DNA of 64,000 nucleotides from Paenibacillus selenitireducens (GTDB lineage Bacteria; Bacillota; Bacilli; Paenibacillales; Paenibacillaceae): assembly GCF_002021565.1 (NCBI RefSeq), contig NZ_MSZX01000001.1, forward strand, positions 434,027-498,026, written 5' to 3'. The position numbers were made by a program, and so were the translations under genes. This document shows positions 35,672-45,618 of the stretch, piece after piece. The notes beneath the pieces were generated by a model. The model saw nothing but the letters and a program-made list of their open reading frames with translations. It ran no database searches and was not told the DNA's origin. Each line of letters opens with the position of its first letter. Positions within the stretch are counted from its first letter, which is position 1.

Positions 35672-37078
35672 TCAAGGCTGCCGCAAGCCTTTAGGATAGT
35701 GGTTCTTGAGTTGTCCGCCGCTTGTCTTGCCCCAGCCTAGCGGCAGACCATCGACGGTGACGAGCGCCCAGCCCTTGTCATCTGGGGAGACGCGGAGAGT
35801 CTCCCCGCGAAGATACGCGGCGATCTCCGGCGCTTCGGGCGCGAAGTCATAGACGAGCCGCGCCCATTCGGGTTTGACGGCGAGCGCAAGCGCATGCGCG
35901 GGCTCGATGCGGTTCTTGCGGATCGTGCCGAGGTGCAGCCCGGCACGGGGGATTCGCAGGCCGCTGAGCTGTGCGGCCGTCAGGGAGCTGCCGCCCGCTT
36001 GCGGCAGCTCGTACAGCGATTCTCCGAAGAGAAGCGCTTCGCCCTTGCCCGGCGTGAAGCCGGGCAGTTCCTCGCGTGCCCACGCGAGGAACAAGTCCAT
36101 GCCCGCCGCTACGCTGGCGGCGGGCTGGCCCTTGCCGCGCTGCGCGCGCTCCGCCTTGCGGCGGTCGCGTGGGCGCGGCGCTTCGCCCGCGGCTAGCGCC
36201 GCGCGGGCGTCCACCCCATCGCCGTGCGCTTTGCGCAGCACGGCGACAAAATGGCCCTCACCGCGGTGCTCGTGAGGCCAAATCCGCTCCGTTCGCAGCA
36301 GCGCGAACTCCGGAAAAGCCGCGAGCAGCCGGTCAATCGTCTGCTCATTCTCCAACGTGTTGAAAGTACACGTGGAGTAAGCGAGCGTGCCGCCCGGCTT
36401 CAACATCGTGACGGCCTGCTCCAGGATGTCCCATTGCCGTGTGGCGCACATGATGACGTGATCCTCCGACCATTCGCTAACCGCATCGGGATCCTTGCGG
36501 AACATGCCTTCGCCGGAACACGGGGCATCGAGCATGATCCGGTCGAAGTAGACGGGGAAGCGCGCCGCAAGCTCATCCGGCGTTGCGTTCGTCACGAGCG
36601 CATTGGTGACGCCCATGCGTTCTATATTTTCGGCTAGAATTTTCGCACGCTGCGGGTGGATTTCGTTCGCGATAAGCAAGCCTTGACCCTGCATTTTGCC
36701 AGCAATATGTGTCGATTTCCCGCCAGGCGCACCTGCTAAGTCCAAGATGACTTCACCGGGCTTCGGGTCGAGCAACTCAACGGCTGACATCGCAGAGGGC
36801 TCTTGGATATAGTACATACCGGCTGTGTGATAGGGATGTTTCCCTGGACGCTGATCTTCGTTATAGTAGAAGCCCGTCTCGCACCAAGGCACAGGCTCTA
36901 ACTGAAATCGTGTCTTTAACTCCGCCGTAAGCAAAGAATCTACAGTTGATTTCAAAGGATTGATTCGCAATCCTTGCGTCCGAGGTTCTTCATAGGAACG
37001 CAAGAAACGCTCCGCGTTGTCAGCGAGGAGCGTGTTTATTTGTTGAATGTAGGCTTGAGGTAAATAAGGTGTTCTCAC
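35672..37078 (-). CDS. RNA cytosine-C5 methyltransferase, second RsmF-type paralogue
   Basis: 468 residues, same architecture as the protein at 30218-31717: SAM site LAGAPGGKSTHIAGK, motif IV LDAPCSGEGMFRKDPDA, motif VI GTLAYSTCTFNTLENE, and C-terminal LHLGTIRKNRIEPAHALAL and WALVTVDGLPLGWGK. The C-terminal half (about 35740-36260) is strikingly GC- and Ala/Arg-rich compared with its surroundings. GTG 37078 is chosen because AAGGAG precedes it and the N-terminus then matches the paralogue; the frame extends 19 codons further upstream. Confidence 0.9.
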   Translation of the reverse strand: MRTPYLPQAYIQQINTLLADNAERFLRSYEEPRTQGLRINPLKSTVDSLLTAELKTRFQLEPVPWCETGFYYNEDQRPGKHPYHTAGMYYIQEPSAMSAVELLDPKPGEVILDLAGAPGGKSTHIAGKMQGQGLLIANEIHPQRAKILAENIERMGVTNALVTNATPDELAARFPVYFDRIMLDAPCSGEGMFRKDPDAVSEWSEDHVIMCATRQWDILEQAVTMLKPGGTLAYSTCTFNTLENEQTIDRLLAAFPEFALLRTERIWPHEHRGEGHFVAVLRKAHGDGVDARAALAAGEAPRPRDRRKAERAQRGKGQPAASVAAGMDLFLAWAREELPGFTPGKGEALLFGESLYELPQAGGSSLTAAQLSGLRIPRAGLHLGTIRKNRIEPAHALALAVKPEWARLVYDFAPEAPEIAAYLRGETLRVSPDDKGWALVTVDGLPLGWGKTSGGQLKNHYPKGLRQP

Positions 37079-37196
37079 GGGTAAATACTCCTTTTTCGAG
37101 GTTGTTCTTGTATCAAAATAAGATCGCGAAGCCATTCAGAATGTGAACGCGACTTTCATGATGTTGAAAAGCCCATTTTCTGAACTTGAGAATTCG

Positions 37197-37309
37197 CATC
37201 GATCGTTAGGCACTTAATTTTATCATTCATCGATTACTTCGCATAATTTTTAAATATCATCGACCGTTAGGGCTCAATTTCATTCATCATCGATTACTTC
37301 GCAACATTC
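37197..37309. repeat. Direct repeat spanning the 3' end of the GGDEF gene
   Basis: Two ~50-bp imperfect copies about 60 bp apart share CATCGA-CGTTAGG, ..TTCAT.. and CATCGATTACTTCGCA (37197-37246 and 37257-37309). The second copy contains the last codons and stop of the diguanylate cyclase gene, so the first is a duplicated gene end. Confidence 0.65.
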
Positions 37310-38499
37310 TTTTTTCGACCTACACGGCTTGTGCTGGCTTCAATGATTTGTAATTCGGTGTATCCAGTTACTTTATTTTTACCTGTCGTCTTCGAGTGAT
37401 ACATGGCCTGATCCGCTTGCTTAATTAAGTCTTCTGTTGTAACGCCTTTACGCAAGGTACTGTATCCAACGCTGATCGTTACGATCGATTCAGAAGCAAC
37501 GCGTTTGCGGATCGTCTCGGCGACCTCTTCGACCTTCGCATTGCGGTCCACCACAAGGGCTACGAGCTCTTCACCACCATAACGACCGGTAATGCCGATG
37601 CCCTCCAGCTCTTCTGTCATCAGGTTTGCTACTTGCTTCAGCACGCCGTCTGCACGATGATGGCCTTCGGTGTCATTCAGCTTCTTGAAGTTGTCGATAT
37701 CGCAAAAAATAACGCTAACCTTGAGACTTTCCTTGATATAATGGGAAGCAACTTTGTAGAAGTAGCGTCGGTTATACAAGCTCGTAAGCCCATCGGTAAT
37801 CGAGGAGCGATACACGGATTGTAATAATTCAACAATTCGGTCGAACAGGATAAAATAGAGCAGCGTATAATAGAAAACAGGCAGAAGGTTCTCCGCCATA
37901 GTTAAGGAGATCGCGGGTTGTTGTACGAATTCAGTACCGAACAGATTGAGCATGACCATCGCACCGTACAACACCAGACTGCTGTAATATTTTAATCGCT
38001 GCCGGATTCGACGACCCAAGGTACATGCGAAGAGTACGCATAATGCCAGCGTGTAGGCTTGAAGAGGCCATACGCCGTGGAAAGTCTGTCCGGGCTCACC
38101 GCTTAAGAATAACGGATTGCTGAGCAGCTGGATGGAAGGCAAGAGCAGGATGCCCATCAACATGAAGCAAAAATAAATGATCGTGCCGCGAGAGCTTCGA
38201 TTATACAGCTGGTAGATTGCTAAGTTAAAAATCATAAAGGTTAAGGTTCGAATAAACTCTAGAAAATAGCGGATAACCGGGGCTTTCTCCAGTCCATTTA
38301 TACTGAAATGGATGTTTAATCCTTGATATGTCATAATGAGAATGAAGCCTAGAATGAGGTATAAGTAGGCTCGTTTACCTTGTTCTCGGTACATCCGAAT
38401 CGACAGTAGGATCATAATGAACATAATGTATAAGATGCAAGTTGACGAGAAGGCTTGTCCAATCGGCCCCGTGAAAAAATTCGTCAGAAGTGTTGGCAT
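37294..38499 (-). CDS. Membrane-bound diguanylate cyclase (GGDEF)
   Basis: 401 residues. The N-terminal ~215 residues form seven or eight membrane helices of an unassigned sensor type. The C-terminal GGDEF domain has the active site GRYGGEELVAL (GGEEL variant), so it is probably active in making c-di-GMP. Upstream features NRRYFYKVASHY and FCDIDNFKKLND are intact; an obvious RxxD inhibitory site is not apparent before the active site. The ATG follows TGGAG. Confidence 0.92.
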   Translation of the reverse strand: MPTLLTNFFTGPIGQAFSSTCILYIMFIMILLSIRMYREQGKRAYLYLILGFILIMTYQGLNIHFSINGLEKAPVIRYFLEFIRTLTFMIFNLAIYQLYNRSSRGTIIYFCFMLMGILLLPSIQLLSNPLFLSGEPGQTFHGVWPLQAYTLALCVLFACTLGRRIRQRLKYYSSLVLYGAMVMLNLFGTEFVQQPAISLTMAENLLPVFYYTLLYFILFDRIVELLQSVYRSSITDGLTSLYNRRYFYKVASHYIKESLKVSVIFCDIDNFKKLNDTEGHHRADGVLKQVANLMTEELEGIGITGRYGGEELVALVVDRNAKVEEVAETIRKRVASESIVTISVGYSTLRKGVTTEDLIKQADQAMYHSKTTGKNKVTGYTELQIIEASTSRVGRKKNVAK

Positions 38500-38572
38500 T
38501 CGTTAACGCTCCATTGTATGGTTTATTTTCAAAAACTAAGAGTTACTATATCATATTTGGGAGGGCATTGGT

Positions 38573-39709
38573 ATGAAACTGTTACAAGCGTTGTTCTTTC
38601 CACCGGAGCAACCTGGTGGCGTATCTTCTATGATTCCTTTTTTTCAGGAACGGTTTCAGAAACCGAATTGGGAGATGGAAATATTCTCGCTCCCCAGACG
38701 AATTCGGAACAAAGGCCAAGAACAAATCGAGTTTGCGACGTTCGATTGGCATCTATATGAAGAGAATGCGACGGTTCAAAAATACATTCAGACGATTCGT
38801 GACTACCTCTGGTGGTCTAAAATGCGCTTAAATCAAACGTACGATGTGATTCACGCTCATCATCCTATTGCAGGTTGGGTGCTTAAGCAATTGTTCCCGA
38901 ACACGCCAGTCGTGATGACGATCCACTCGAGTTATGAACGAGAATTGATTCTGAATGGCAAAATCGAAGAAGGCGGCGTAGAACATCGTTTTCTGACTTC
39001 GCTTTACCGTGAATTGGAACATCATGTGGATCAGATCCTCACCGTATCGAACTCATTCAAACAATTTTTATCTACATATATGGATCACCCTGAACGTATT
39101 ATCGTCATTCCGAACGGATATGATGAGCGAAGATTCAAACCGATATCGCATGAAAACGAAGTGCCTCAACTGATCACCGTCTGTCGACTCGTCCCTGCCA
39201 AAGGCTTGGATATCCTTCTAAAAGCATGCGCGGAGCTGAAGGCACGTAATTTGACGTATGTGCTCCATATTATCGGTGATGGGCCGATTCGCCCTGAGCT
39301 TGAGGAATTGGCAGAGAAGCTGGGCATTTATGATGAGACGATATTCTACGGGTATATGCTGCACCCGGAACAGTTCATGCCGTTCTCCGATATCTTCGTT
39401 CTACCGTCCCGCGCGGAAGCGTTCGGTTCGGTATTCGCCGAAGCTGCATTGTGCTGGCTTGCTCTGGTGGGTACGGATGTCGGAGGTATCGCCGAACAAA
39501 TTGACGACGGTGTGAATGGTCTATTGGTACCGCCGGATGATCCGATGGCCCTTGCTGACGCTTTGGAGAAAGTGATGAGCGATCCAACCTATCGTTATCA
39601 ATTATCGCGTGCGGGTTGGGAGAAAGCCAAGAAATCATATTCGTTGTCACGTGTTGTAAATCAACTGAAGAAAATATATTTGCAATATAAGCGTAAACCG
39701 AGTGTATAG
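38573..39709 (+). CDS. Glycosyltransferase family 4
   Basis: 378 residues, GT-B fold. The N-terminal acceptor domain contains FPPEQPGGVSSM and DVIHAHHPIAGW. The C-terminal donor domain has VCRLVPAKGLDILLKA, HIIGDGPIRPELEEL and the EX7E-like region PSRAEAFGSVFAEAALCW. It transfers a sugar from a nucleotide donor; substrate unknown. The ATG follows GGGAGGG. There are no glycan cluster neighbours, and it lies 54 bp before yhaO. Confidence 0.9.
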   Translation: MKLLQALFFPPEQPGGVSSMIPFFQERFQKPNWEMEIFSLPRRIRNKGQEQIEFATFDWHLYEENATVQKYIQTIRDYLWWSKMRLNQTYDVIHAHHPIAGWVLKQLFPNTPVVMTIHSSYERELILNGKIEEGGVEHRFLTSLYRELEHHVDQILTVSNSFKQFLSTYMDHPERIIVIPNGYDERRFKPISHENEVPQLITVCRLVPAKGLDILLKACAELKARNLTYVLHIIGDGPIRPELEELAEKLGIYDETIFYGYMLHPEQFMPFSDIFVLPSRAEAFGSVFAEAALCWLALVGTDVGGIAEQIDDGVNGLLVPPDDPMALADALEKVMSDPTYRYQLSRAGWEKAKKSYSLSRVVNQLKKIYLQYKRKPSV

Positions 39710-39763
39710 TGGCGGGCTTGGACTAAATTGAAGTAAAGAATAACGGCGTTAGGAGGAAATGGA

Positions 39764-41116
39764 TTGGCAAGCTTTCGGTTTTTACATGCGGCAGATCTCC
39801 ACTTGGACAGTCCATTTCGAGGAATGGCACAAGTTCCGGAGTCTTATCGCGAACGCTTAAGGGAATCTACTTTTACCGCGTTCTCGAATCTCATCGACTT
39901 AGCGATACGAGAACATGTAGATTTTATCGTGCTTAGCGGTGATATTTATGATGCATCGGACCGATCTCTACGTGCGCAGCTTCGTCTTCAACGCGGGCTT
40001 TCACGACTTGCTGGACATCACATTCCCGTGTATATCATCCATGGTAATCATGATCCTGAGGATGGCGTTCAAGCCCAATTGGATTGGCCGGCTAACGTGC
40101 ATTTCTTTGGATCAAAGGAAGTCACGGCGAAGACGGTATTTAGGGGCGGTCGATCTCAAGTGGATACGGATGCAGCAGCAGAAGGAAGTGTTGAACCTTT
40201 GGCCGTTGTCTGCGGGATTTCCTATGCCAGCATGGCGCTGAACGATAACGTCGCCAAATCGTATCAAAGATTGCCCCATAGCGAGCTGTACCATATTGGA
40301 CTTTTGCATGGAAATGTAGACGGCGATCCTAACCATGATAACTATGCACCTTGTGCGAAGCGAGAGTTAATCGAGTCAGGGATTGATTATTGGGCGCTTG
40401 GCCATATTCATATGCGCGAAATTTTGCATGAGCAAGAGCCTTGGATTGTATATCCCGGGAATATTCAGGGCCGCAGTGTCAAAGAACATGGCGCAAAGGG
40501 ATGTTATATCGTAGATGTTGCAGCGGACAAGCAAGCGGAACTTACCTTCTGTCCACTGGATGATGTACGGTGGCATGTAGTGAATCTATCTATTGAAGGT
40601 GTGAATACCGAGCAGGAACTCAAGAATCGATTGGATCTTGCGATGGAGCGTTTACGTGAAACCTCAGAAGATCGAATGAAGATTGTACGTTTTATGATGA
40701 CAGGACGAGGTCCATTGCATCGGAAGCTGGAACAGCCTGGCTTTGTACAGGAACTGCTTCAAGCGTTGCGTGAGGAAGAAGAACATCGGGCAGAGGCATC
40801 GGAATCGTATTTAATATGGGTGGAGTCGCTTCAAGTACAGACAGGCCTTGCGTTGGATATGGAAACTTTGAAGGAACAAGATAGTTTTCTGGGGGAATTA
40901 TTCCGTCTATCCATACAGGCAGAACAAGATGTCGATCTATTTACGGAATTAATGAATGAATCCCTCATTTCAGTGCAAGGAACTGCGAGGCTTCGGCAAT
41001 TAACCGAAGACATGGTGAATAGCGAAGGACAAACCTGGCTTGAGCGAGCTCGAGAATTGGCTGCCGTACTACTGGAGGATGCCTCAGAGGGCCAAGCAGG
41101 GGGCGATGCGTCGTGA
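39764..41116 (+). CDS. yhaO: DNA repair exonuclease, YhaO/SbcD type
   Basis: 450 residues. Calcineurin-like metallophosphoesterase with all metal motifs: FLHAADLHLDSPF, VLSGDIYDASD, IIHGNHDPEDG, GLLHGNVDGD and ALGHIHMRE. It is the nuclease partner of the SMC-like ATPase encoded next, as in B. subtilis yhaN-yhaO and Mre11-Rad50/SbcDC. TTG start behind TTAGGAGG. Its stop overlaps the next start (GTGA). Confidence 0.92.
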   Translation: MASFRFLHAADLHLDSPFRGMAQVPESYRERLRESTFTAFSNLIDLAIREHVDFIVLSGDIYDASDRSLRAQLRLQRGLSRLAGHHIPVYIIHGNHDPEDGVQAQLDWPANVHFFGSKEVTAKTVFRGGRSQVDTDAAAEGSVEPLAVVCGISYASMALNDNVAKSYQRLPHSELYHIGLLHGNVDGDPNHDNYAPCAKRELIESGIDYWALGHIHMREILHEQEPWIVYPGNIQGRSVKEHGAKGCYIVDVAADKQAELTFCPLDDVRWHVVNLSIEGVNTEQELKNRLDLAMERLRETSEDRMKIVRFMMTGRGPLHRKLEQPGFVQELLQALREEEEHRAEASESYLIWVESLQVQTGLALDMETLKEQDSFLGELFRLSIQAEQDVDLFTELMNESLISVQGTARLRQLTEDMVNSEGQTWLERARELAAVLLEDASEGQAGGDAS

Positions 41117-44100
41117 TTATTCGTGAAATGTATTTGAATGGATTTGGTACGAAGCATCAAGTTCAGCTGAAGATGGAAGCACCGGTCACGGTGATTTACG
41201 GCAATAATGAGGCAGGAAAGAGTACGATCCTCGGTTTTATTCGTGCAATGCTTTACGGAATTCCCACAAGAACCTATATGGCGGATCGGTACGAGCCTGT
41301 CAATGGCGGTCTTCACGGCGGACAACTCAAGATCATAGACCATCTTGGACAGGAGTGGATGATCGAAAGATATGACCGTTCATCGGTGGGTCCGCAGCAG
41401 GGGGATGGGAAACTGCAAAGCCTGTCCATTCGGCAGACGGATGTACAGGGAAATGTACGCTTTTACACGCAAAGCGAATTGGAACGTGAGCTGCTTGGCG
41501 GCTTATCTTCGGATTTATTTCGCCGTCTATTCGCCGTGTCTTTATCTGAGCTTCAAGAAATACGCACGTTGCAGTCGGATGAAATCAGCGGGTTTTTATT
41601 TCATGCCGGTATGGGCGGCGGTCGCGATATGATTCTAGCGGAGCGTAAGCTTACGCAAGAGATGGATAAATTATTTCGACCCAAAGGCCGAAACCAGCAA
41701 ATGAATCAAACCGTGCAAGCGATTGACCAATTGGAAAAAGAAATTCGTAAGAGTAAATCGTATTTGCAGGCGTTCAACGATCGTGTCCGTACGTTAGAGG
41801 AACTAGAGAATAACCTTCAAGACATGGAGCGGGACCTTCAAGCGATGCGAGAAGAAGAAGCGTTGATGCTCAAAGCACAGGGTATGCGTGAGATATGGGT
41901 CCGGTGGCAAATGGCAGAACGAGAATTAGCAGAACTCCCCGAGTTTATGACTTTCGCAGAAGAAGCCGTACAACGTATGTCGGTTATCCAACAGCATCAA
42001 GATCAACTCGAAATTCAGCTCCAACAAACGATGCAGACGAAAGATCGTTTGCAGGTTGAGATGACTGGGTTGGAGTACGATGAGGAAGCTTTGATGCAAA
42101 TCACGACCGTGAATCGGCTCGTTCAGATGGTGGATCAAGTGGAATCCAAACGCTTAGAGCTTCGAGAGGTTCAGACCGAACGCGAGTCTGCTGAACGCGA
42201 ATTGGTCCGCATCCTTCGTCTGATTGATCCACGATGGACGCCGGAGCAGCTTCACGATTTCTCAGCTTCCATTCTATTTCGTGAACGGGTTCGTCAGGAG
42301 AAGGAACGTATTGCTGCCGCGGATCGCCATATTGAAAGCATTCACCTCGAGGAACTGCAGCTTGGCCGACAGCTCGAGGTGGCTGTTGCGGATATCTACG
42401 CATGGGAACAGAAATGCACCCAGCTTCGTGAAGCGGGAGCGAAGAAATTTGCGATAATGCGTCCGACGTCCAAGGAAGAGGGACAAAGGCTGTGGATGCA
42501 ATTGCAGCAAGAGGTAGAGAAGTGGCGACGAATGCAAATGGCTTCTGTTGGTGAGGGGGATCACCAAGCCGTAGAACAAATCGGCAGAGAACAGGCGCAA
42601 GCACAGATGCGGGCCCTTCGCACGAAGCTCTTGATGATTACAGGAAGTCTTACCCTGCTGGCTCCCGCCATTCTGCTGGCATTTCGGAAATTCGAAGGGG
42701 GAATCGGTGTATTCGTCGTCTTACTCTTTGTGGACTTGATGATATTCATGGGGTTAGGTTCAAATGTGATGACGAAAAGCGTACAAGCATCGCCCACACG
42801 CGAACGAAGCAAGCGCAGAGCTTACCGCTCTTTCGCAGATCAACCGAAGGCCGAATCGGAAGAGTCAGACACGATCGTGAACATATCCCGGCTTATTCGT
42901 GAACTTGTAGTTCATCCCCAGACCTCTGCGGGTGTTGCAGTGGAGGATTCAAGCTGGAATGATGAAGCTATCCCTTCTCGTCGAAACAGGCTCAAATCGG
43001 AATTTAAGGAACTAGAATTTGACCTGGACGAGCAGATGACATATTTGCGTGGAATCGTAGATGCTTGGCTTGAGTGGCTGCGTGATCAAGAGCATCAGCA
43101 GGAAAGGCTGCAAGAATATCGCGAGATGGAGCAAAAGCTAAGAAAGCAGCTGATCGATGCGGAACAAGAAATGGATCAGCTTTCGATGGAAGCAACGAAC
43201 CAAATGCGGGAATGGGAAGGATGGCTCCGAAGTATATCGCTGCCAGAGTCATTGTCCCCTGACGCGGTACTAGACGTGTTCCAAAGGACAGAACAAGGAA
43301 TATTGCTGCTCCAACAGATCGATAAATTCCGTATGAAGGAAAAAGGACTGTCAGAACAAATCGAGGAATTCCATCTTGCATGTGCTTCCTTGCTTTTATC
43401 CAAATATGATCGGCATGATGACCTTGTGTATGCGCTTCGGGCTTATCAAGAGAAGCTCAACCGCTACAAGGAAAATCAATGGGTACATCACCAAAAGCTG
43501 GAGCAATGGAAACAGCTTGAGCAGGAAGAAGAAGAGTTGACCGTCCGCAGGGAACAGGTTCAACGAAAGTGGTCGCAACTCCTGATTGAAACGCATGCCA
43601 AAGATGAGGAAGAACTTCGACGGAATGCACGTATCATGGAACGACGTGGTCAGCTGGAAGAGATTCTCCGGGAATATCAGCTTCAGCCGACAGAATATCG
43701 CCTAACTTCGATGCAAGATATGGTGCATCTCTTAGAAGCTTACGATCGCGAAGCGTTAGATGGCAAGCTGCAACACATGAGAGAAGAGGCCCAAGCTTAT
43801 GAAGAGAGATATCGGGAGAAGCAGGAGTTCAGGGGGCGCTTGTTGAATGAAGTGGATTCCATCCGACAACAAAGCGAACATACAGATGCGCTCCAGCGCT
43901 TAGAAGAACAAAAGGCAGAGCTTCGTTCGTTAACCGATCGATATGCAGTTTATGCCATATGCTCCTCCTTGCTCAAACGTACGCGTCGCATCTACGAAGA
44001 AGAGAAACAACCGCAGGTGTTGAAACTAGCAACACAATATTTTACGAGTATGACCGAAGGTCGATATCGGAAAATCATCGCACCGTTAGGCGAACGAAAA

Positions 44101-44406
44101 ATGTTAGTCGAGACGAAGGAAGGCCGCTTACTAGACAGCGCCCTGCTCAGCCGCGGTACGGCTGAACAGCTCTATTTGGCGATGCGATTCGCCCTTGCGG
44201 ATACATTTGCAAGCCATTCAAATATGCCTTTATTGCTGGATGATCTGTTCGTTAACTTCGATGCCGAACGATTGCGTCAATCGCTTCGCGTACTTCAGCC
44301 GCTAACGAAGCAGCACCAGGTGATTATGATGACGTGCCATGCGCATGTTGTTGAGGCCGTGAAGCAGCAGTTCCCTGAAGCTGACGTGATCCGTTTAGCG
44401 GATTAG
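41113..44406 (+). CDS. yhaN: SbcC/Rad50-like ATPase, YhaN type
   Basis: 1097 residues. Walker A YGNNEAGKST at residues ~29-38, long coiled coils on both sides of the middle, then LLSRGTAEQLYLAMRFALAD (signature) and PLLLDDLFVNFD (Walker B) at the C-terminus. About residues 505-552 hold two adjacent hydrophobic segments (LLMITGSLTLLAPAILLAF, GVFVVLLFVDLMIFMG), which would anchor the coiled-coil tip in the membrane. No CxxC zinc hook is present there. It is translationally coupled to yhaO. Confidence 0.92.
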   Translation: MIIREMYLNGFGTKHQVQLKMEAPVTVIYGNNEAGKSTILGFIRAMLYGIPTRTYMADRYEPVNGGLHGGQLKIIDHLGQEWMIERYDRSSVGPQQGDGKLQSLSIRQTDVQGNVRFYTQSELERELLGGLSSDLFRRLFAVSLSELQEIRTLQSDEISGFLFHAGMGGGRDMILAERKLTQEMDKLFRPKGRNQQMNQTVQAIDQLEKEIRKSKSYLQAFNDRVRTLEELENNLQDMERDLQAMREEEALMLKAQGMREIWVRWQMAERELAELPEFMTFAEEAVQRMSVIQQHQDQLEIQLQQTMQTKDRLQVEMTGLEYDEEALMQITTVNRLVQMVDQVESKRLELREVQTERESAERELVRILRLIDPRWTPEQLHDFSASILFRERVRQEKERIAAADRHIESIHLEELQLGRQLEVAVADIYAWEQKCTQLREAGAKKFAIMRPTSKEEGQRLWMQLQQEVEKWRRMQMASVGEGDHQAVEQIGREQAQAQMRALRTKLLMITGSLTLLAPAILLAFRKFEGGIGVFVVLLFVDLMIFMGLGSNVMTKSVQASPTRERSKRRAYRSFADQPKAESEESDTIVNISRLIRELVVHPQTSAGVAVEDSSWNDEAIPSRRNRLKSEFKELEFDLDEQMTYLRGIVDAWLEWLRDQEHQQERLQEYREMEQKLRKQLIDAEQEMDQLSMEATNQMREWEGWLRSISLPESLSPDAVLDVFQRTEQGILLLQQIDKFRMKEKGLSEQIEEFHLACASLLLSKYDRHDDLVYALRAYQEKLNRYKENQWVHHQKLEQWKQLEQEEEELTVRREQVQRKWSQLLIETHAKDEEELRRNARIMERRGQLEEILREYQLQPTEYRLTSMQDMVHLLEAYDREALDGKLQHMREEAQAYEERYREKQEFRGRLLNEVDSIRQQSEHTDALQRLEEQKAELRSLTDRYAVYAICSSLLKRTRRIYEEEKQPQVLKLATQYFTSMTEGRYRKIIAPLGERKMLVETKEGRLLDSALLSRGTAEQLYLAMRFALADTFASHSNMPLLLDDLFVNFDAERLRQSLRVLQPLTKQHQVIMMTCHAHVVEAVKQQFPEADVIRLAD

Positions 44407-44434
44407 AACGCATTTGTTTTAACGTATTCAAGGA

Positions 44435-45472
44435 TCAAAGGCTTACTTTGCTTTTGTGTTTTTTCATGGCAATCATGACAAGCCAGACAAGACTGAACAG
44501 ACCGAACAACGGATATAATACCGACAATAGTGAGCTGAATCCAAATTGGCTGATCGTATAGGAGATAATCATAAGGATGAGGGTAATCCCGGTGATGGAG
44601 AGCGGGATTCGCTGCTTCAACTGCAATGTCACACCGTACACATCAGCCACAAACGTCGTGAAGATTTCTGAGAAGATCAAGATCAAATATACCATTTGGG
44701 CGAAGAGTCCGAGCTGGTACGCGATATTACCCATGGGAATTTCGAATTGTGTAATGCCGGGCATATACGCAGATAAGGCAAAATGTCCCGATAACAGCAT
44801 AAATCCGATGCCGATCCCGCCAATCCACCCGCCTATGCGAATCACGGATTTGGATGGCATGTGTGCACCCAAAGGGACAAGGACAGCTTGGGCCATAGCC
44901 AGGTTAAAAGCGGTATATAGAAATGGCGCGGCCCATGTTGCTGTCCAGCTCTTATCGACGACCAAGGTAATCCAACGGCTTGCTGTTGGGGACTCTATCG
45001 TGTTAAGCACAATGAGTGTTGTAAAAAGCAGCATAAATGGAACGACAATCGAATTCAACGTAAGAATAGCGCTCATCCCTTTGCGGAGCAATAGGAAGGA
45101 AAAGAATAAGGTTACAAGCAAGCCTGTCTGATAGTGGATATTGAAATGCTCGACGAACAAAGAACCGGCACCTGCCAACATAATACTATTCACACAAATC
45201 AGAACGATCATCGAGAAGAAGCTAATGATCTTCCCTGCTTGCGCACCGAATAATTCTTTATTCAGATCCTCATAGGATGTAGCTTTAATTTCGTGGGCAA
45301 GTAGCATAATTTTTGTGCCAAGCCATACAAATAGCACTGTCGCAATAAGTATCGTCAGAGGTGCAAACCTACCATACTGTGTGAAAAATTGCAGAATTTC
45401 TTGACCCGTTGCAAACCCAGCACCAACGATCGTTCCAATATAAGTAAAAGCGATTTGCATAACTTTAATCAT
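44435..45472 (-). CDS. YkvI family membrane protein
   Basis: About 345 residues and ten hydrophobic helices. The first helix reads FTYIGTIVGAGFATGQEILQFF, whose GxxVGAGFATG motif marks the YkvI group of LeuT-fold transporter-like proteins. The substrate is unknown. The frame opens at 45547, but ATG 45472 sits directly before the first helix. No start has a convincing ribosome site, so the N-terminus is uncertain. Confidence 0.8.
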   Translation of the reverse strand: MIKVMQIAFTYIGTIVGAGFATGQEILQFFTQYGRFAPLTILIATVLFVWLGTKIMLLAHEIKATSYEDLNKELFGAQAGKIISFFSMIVLICVNSIMLAGAGSLFVEHFNIHYQTGLLVTLFFSFLLLRKGMSAILTLNSIVVPFMLLFTTLIVLNTIESPTASRWITLVVDKSWTATWAAPFLYTAFNLAMAQAVLVPLGAHMPSKSVIRIGGWIGGIGIGFMLLSGHFALSAYMPGITQFEIPMGNIAYQLGLFAQMVYLILIFSEIFTTFVADVYGVTLQLKQRIPLSITGITLILMIISYTISQFGFSSLLSVLYPLFGLFSLVWLVMIAMKKHKSKVSL

Positions 45473-45618
45473 GTTTCTCAATGGCTTCCGCCCCCAATGA
45501 TGCAGTTTGTCCTTCTTTATAGCGTATGTTGGACTTTTGTTGGACATGACTCTTATTGGTATGGAACTATGATGTGAGCTTCTATGGCGAGGGAAACGGA
45601 AAACAAAGGGGGGGTACC

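Noticed and set aside
35737-36363. Several overlapping frames on both strands
   Set aside because: Shadows of the GC-rich part of the methyltransferase gene; no starts with ribosome sites.
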